From NCBI GenBank assembly GCA_963755435.1, contig CAVWJX010000005.1, positions 992,001-1,056,000 on the forward strand: a stretch of DNA of 64,000 bases, read 5' to 3'. The stretch is from AP-15 sp963755435. Lineage in GTDB: Bacteria > Pseudomonadota > Alphaproteobacteria > ATCC43930 > CGMCC-115725. Positions 63,852-64,000 of this stretch are shown piece after piece; position 1 is the first letter of the stretch, and each line of letters begins with the position of its first letter. The translations under genes were made by a program, and so were the position numbers. The notes under the pieces were generated by a model, which had not been told where the DNA came from, ran no database searches, and worked only from the letters and a program-made list of their open reading frames with translations.

Positions 63852-64000
63852 ATGGCCGATCTCGCCCAGCAGCACATTCTCGCCGCGCGACGCAGAACCG
63901 CGGCTTATGATGGGCGGGGCTATGGGCTTGGGGGCCTTGACGGCCGCGGTGCGGGCCGCCGCGGCTTGCCGGCCGCCGAGGCTACCGCCATCAGGATCGG
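63852..64000 (+). CDS. start of an unidentified frame, cut by the window end
   Basis: ATG 63852 follows AAAAGGGATGTTGA and the frame stays open to the window edge (49 codons). The first 14 residues (MADLAQQHILAARR) look protein-like. The next stretch is Arg/Gly-rich and less convincing. In relatives the ubiquinol-cytochrome c reductase Rieske gene often follows trmL/hemF in the opposite direction, but no Rieske motif is in this fragment. Confidence 0.35.
   Translation, partial: MADLAQQHILAARRRTAAYDGRGYGLGGLDGRGAGRRGLPAAEATAIRI

Overview
The window is chromosomal DNA of high G+C content (about two thirds by eye), densely coded on both strands. It fits an alphaproteobacterium. The markers are a C4-pathway 5-aminolevulinate synthase (hemA), a kdsD-lptC-lptA-lptB-rpoN-hpf-ptsN block, an hsp20-DUF1150 pair, a CIRCE-controlled groESL operon, and intergenic palindromes of the type common in Rhizobiales and Rhodospirillales. 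I cannot fix the order or genus from sequence alone.

Layout. 1-3381: three-subunit molybdenum hydroxylase of the CO dehydrogenase/xanthine dehydrogenase family (first gene cut by the window edge). 3543-5657: groESL with promoter, CIRCE operator and terminator. 5773-6756: an HtrA-like protein that has lost its protease triad. 6948-9763: sulfate activation (cysD, fused cysNC). 9756-17957: nucleotide-sugar enzymes (UDP-xylose synthase, UDP-glucose dehydrogenase, UDP-glucose 4-epimerase), a glycoside hydrolase-glycosyltransferase fusion and an ABC exporter, together a plausible surface glycan module. 18404-20282: M23 peptidase and a DUF4337 membrane protein. 20512-21717: hemA. 21888-26388: amidase, small lipoprotein and a WtpABC-type tungstate/molybdate importer on the minus strand. 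26547-31523: small membrane protein, a frameshifted DUF1989 gene, a glycogen-debranching-type enzyme, a FlK-like thioesterase and an LVIVD-repeat protein. 31688-33120: two-subunit CoA transferase. 33304-35851: slipin, uronate dehydrogenase-like protein, ArsC, dodecin. 35875-40063: DHA2 efflux protein with a hairpin-rich leader, intradiol dioxygenase, nitroreductase and carboxymuconolactone-decarboxylase-like protein. 40091-46745: cobB, YgjP-like metallopeptidase, AmpG, cyclophilin, NDUFA9-like protein, zinc alcohol dehydrogenase. 46800-47770: a decayed ion-channel gene and a non-coding stretch. 47771-52090: RND efflux pump. 52289-59906: tRNA-Leu, RNase D, then LPS transport and rpoN/hpf/ptsN. 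59965-64000: Hsp20, DUF1150, a Tim44-domain protein, hemF, trmL and the start of an unidentified frame.

How the genes fit together. UDP-glucose is converted by Ugd and the decarboxylase to UDP-glucuronate and UDP-xylose, and GalE gives UDP-galactose. CysD/CysNC make APS and PAPS. With the hydrolase-transferase fusion and the exporter this suggests synthesis of an extracellular glycan that may be sulfated, though no sulfotransferase is seen here. WtpABC could supply the metal for the molybdenum hydroxylase. The dioxygenase and CoA transferase are compatible with aromatic-ring catabolism through a beta-ketoadipate-like route. KdsD and LptABC serve lipopolysaccharide.

I see no mobile element, CRISPR array or phage. 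The most unusual items are the hydrolase-transferase fusion, the triad-less HtrA protein, single-base frame lesions in two or three genes (one inside a 12-bp tandem repeat), and two stacked hairpins in the efflux-gene leader.
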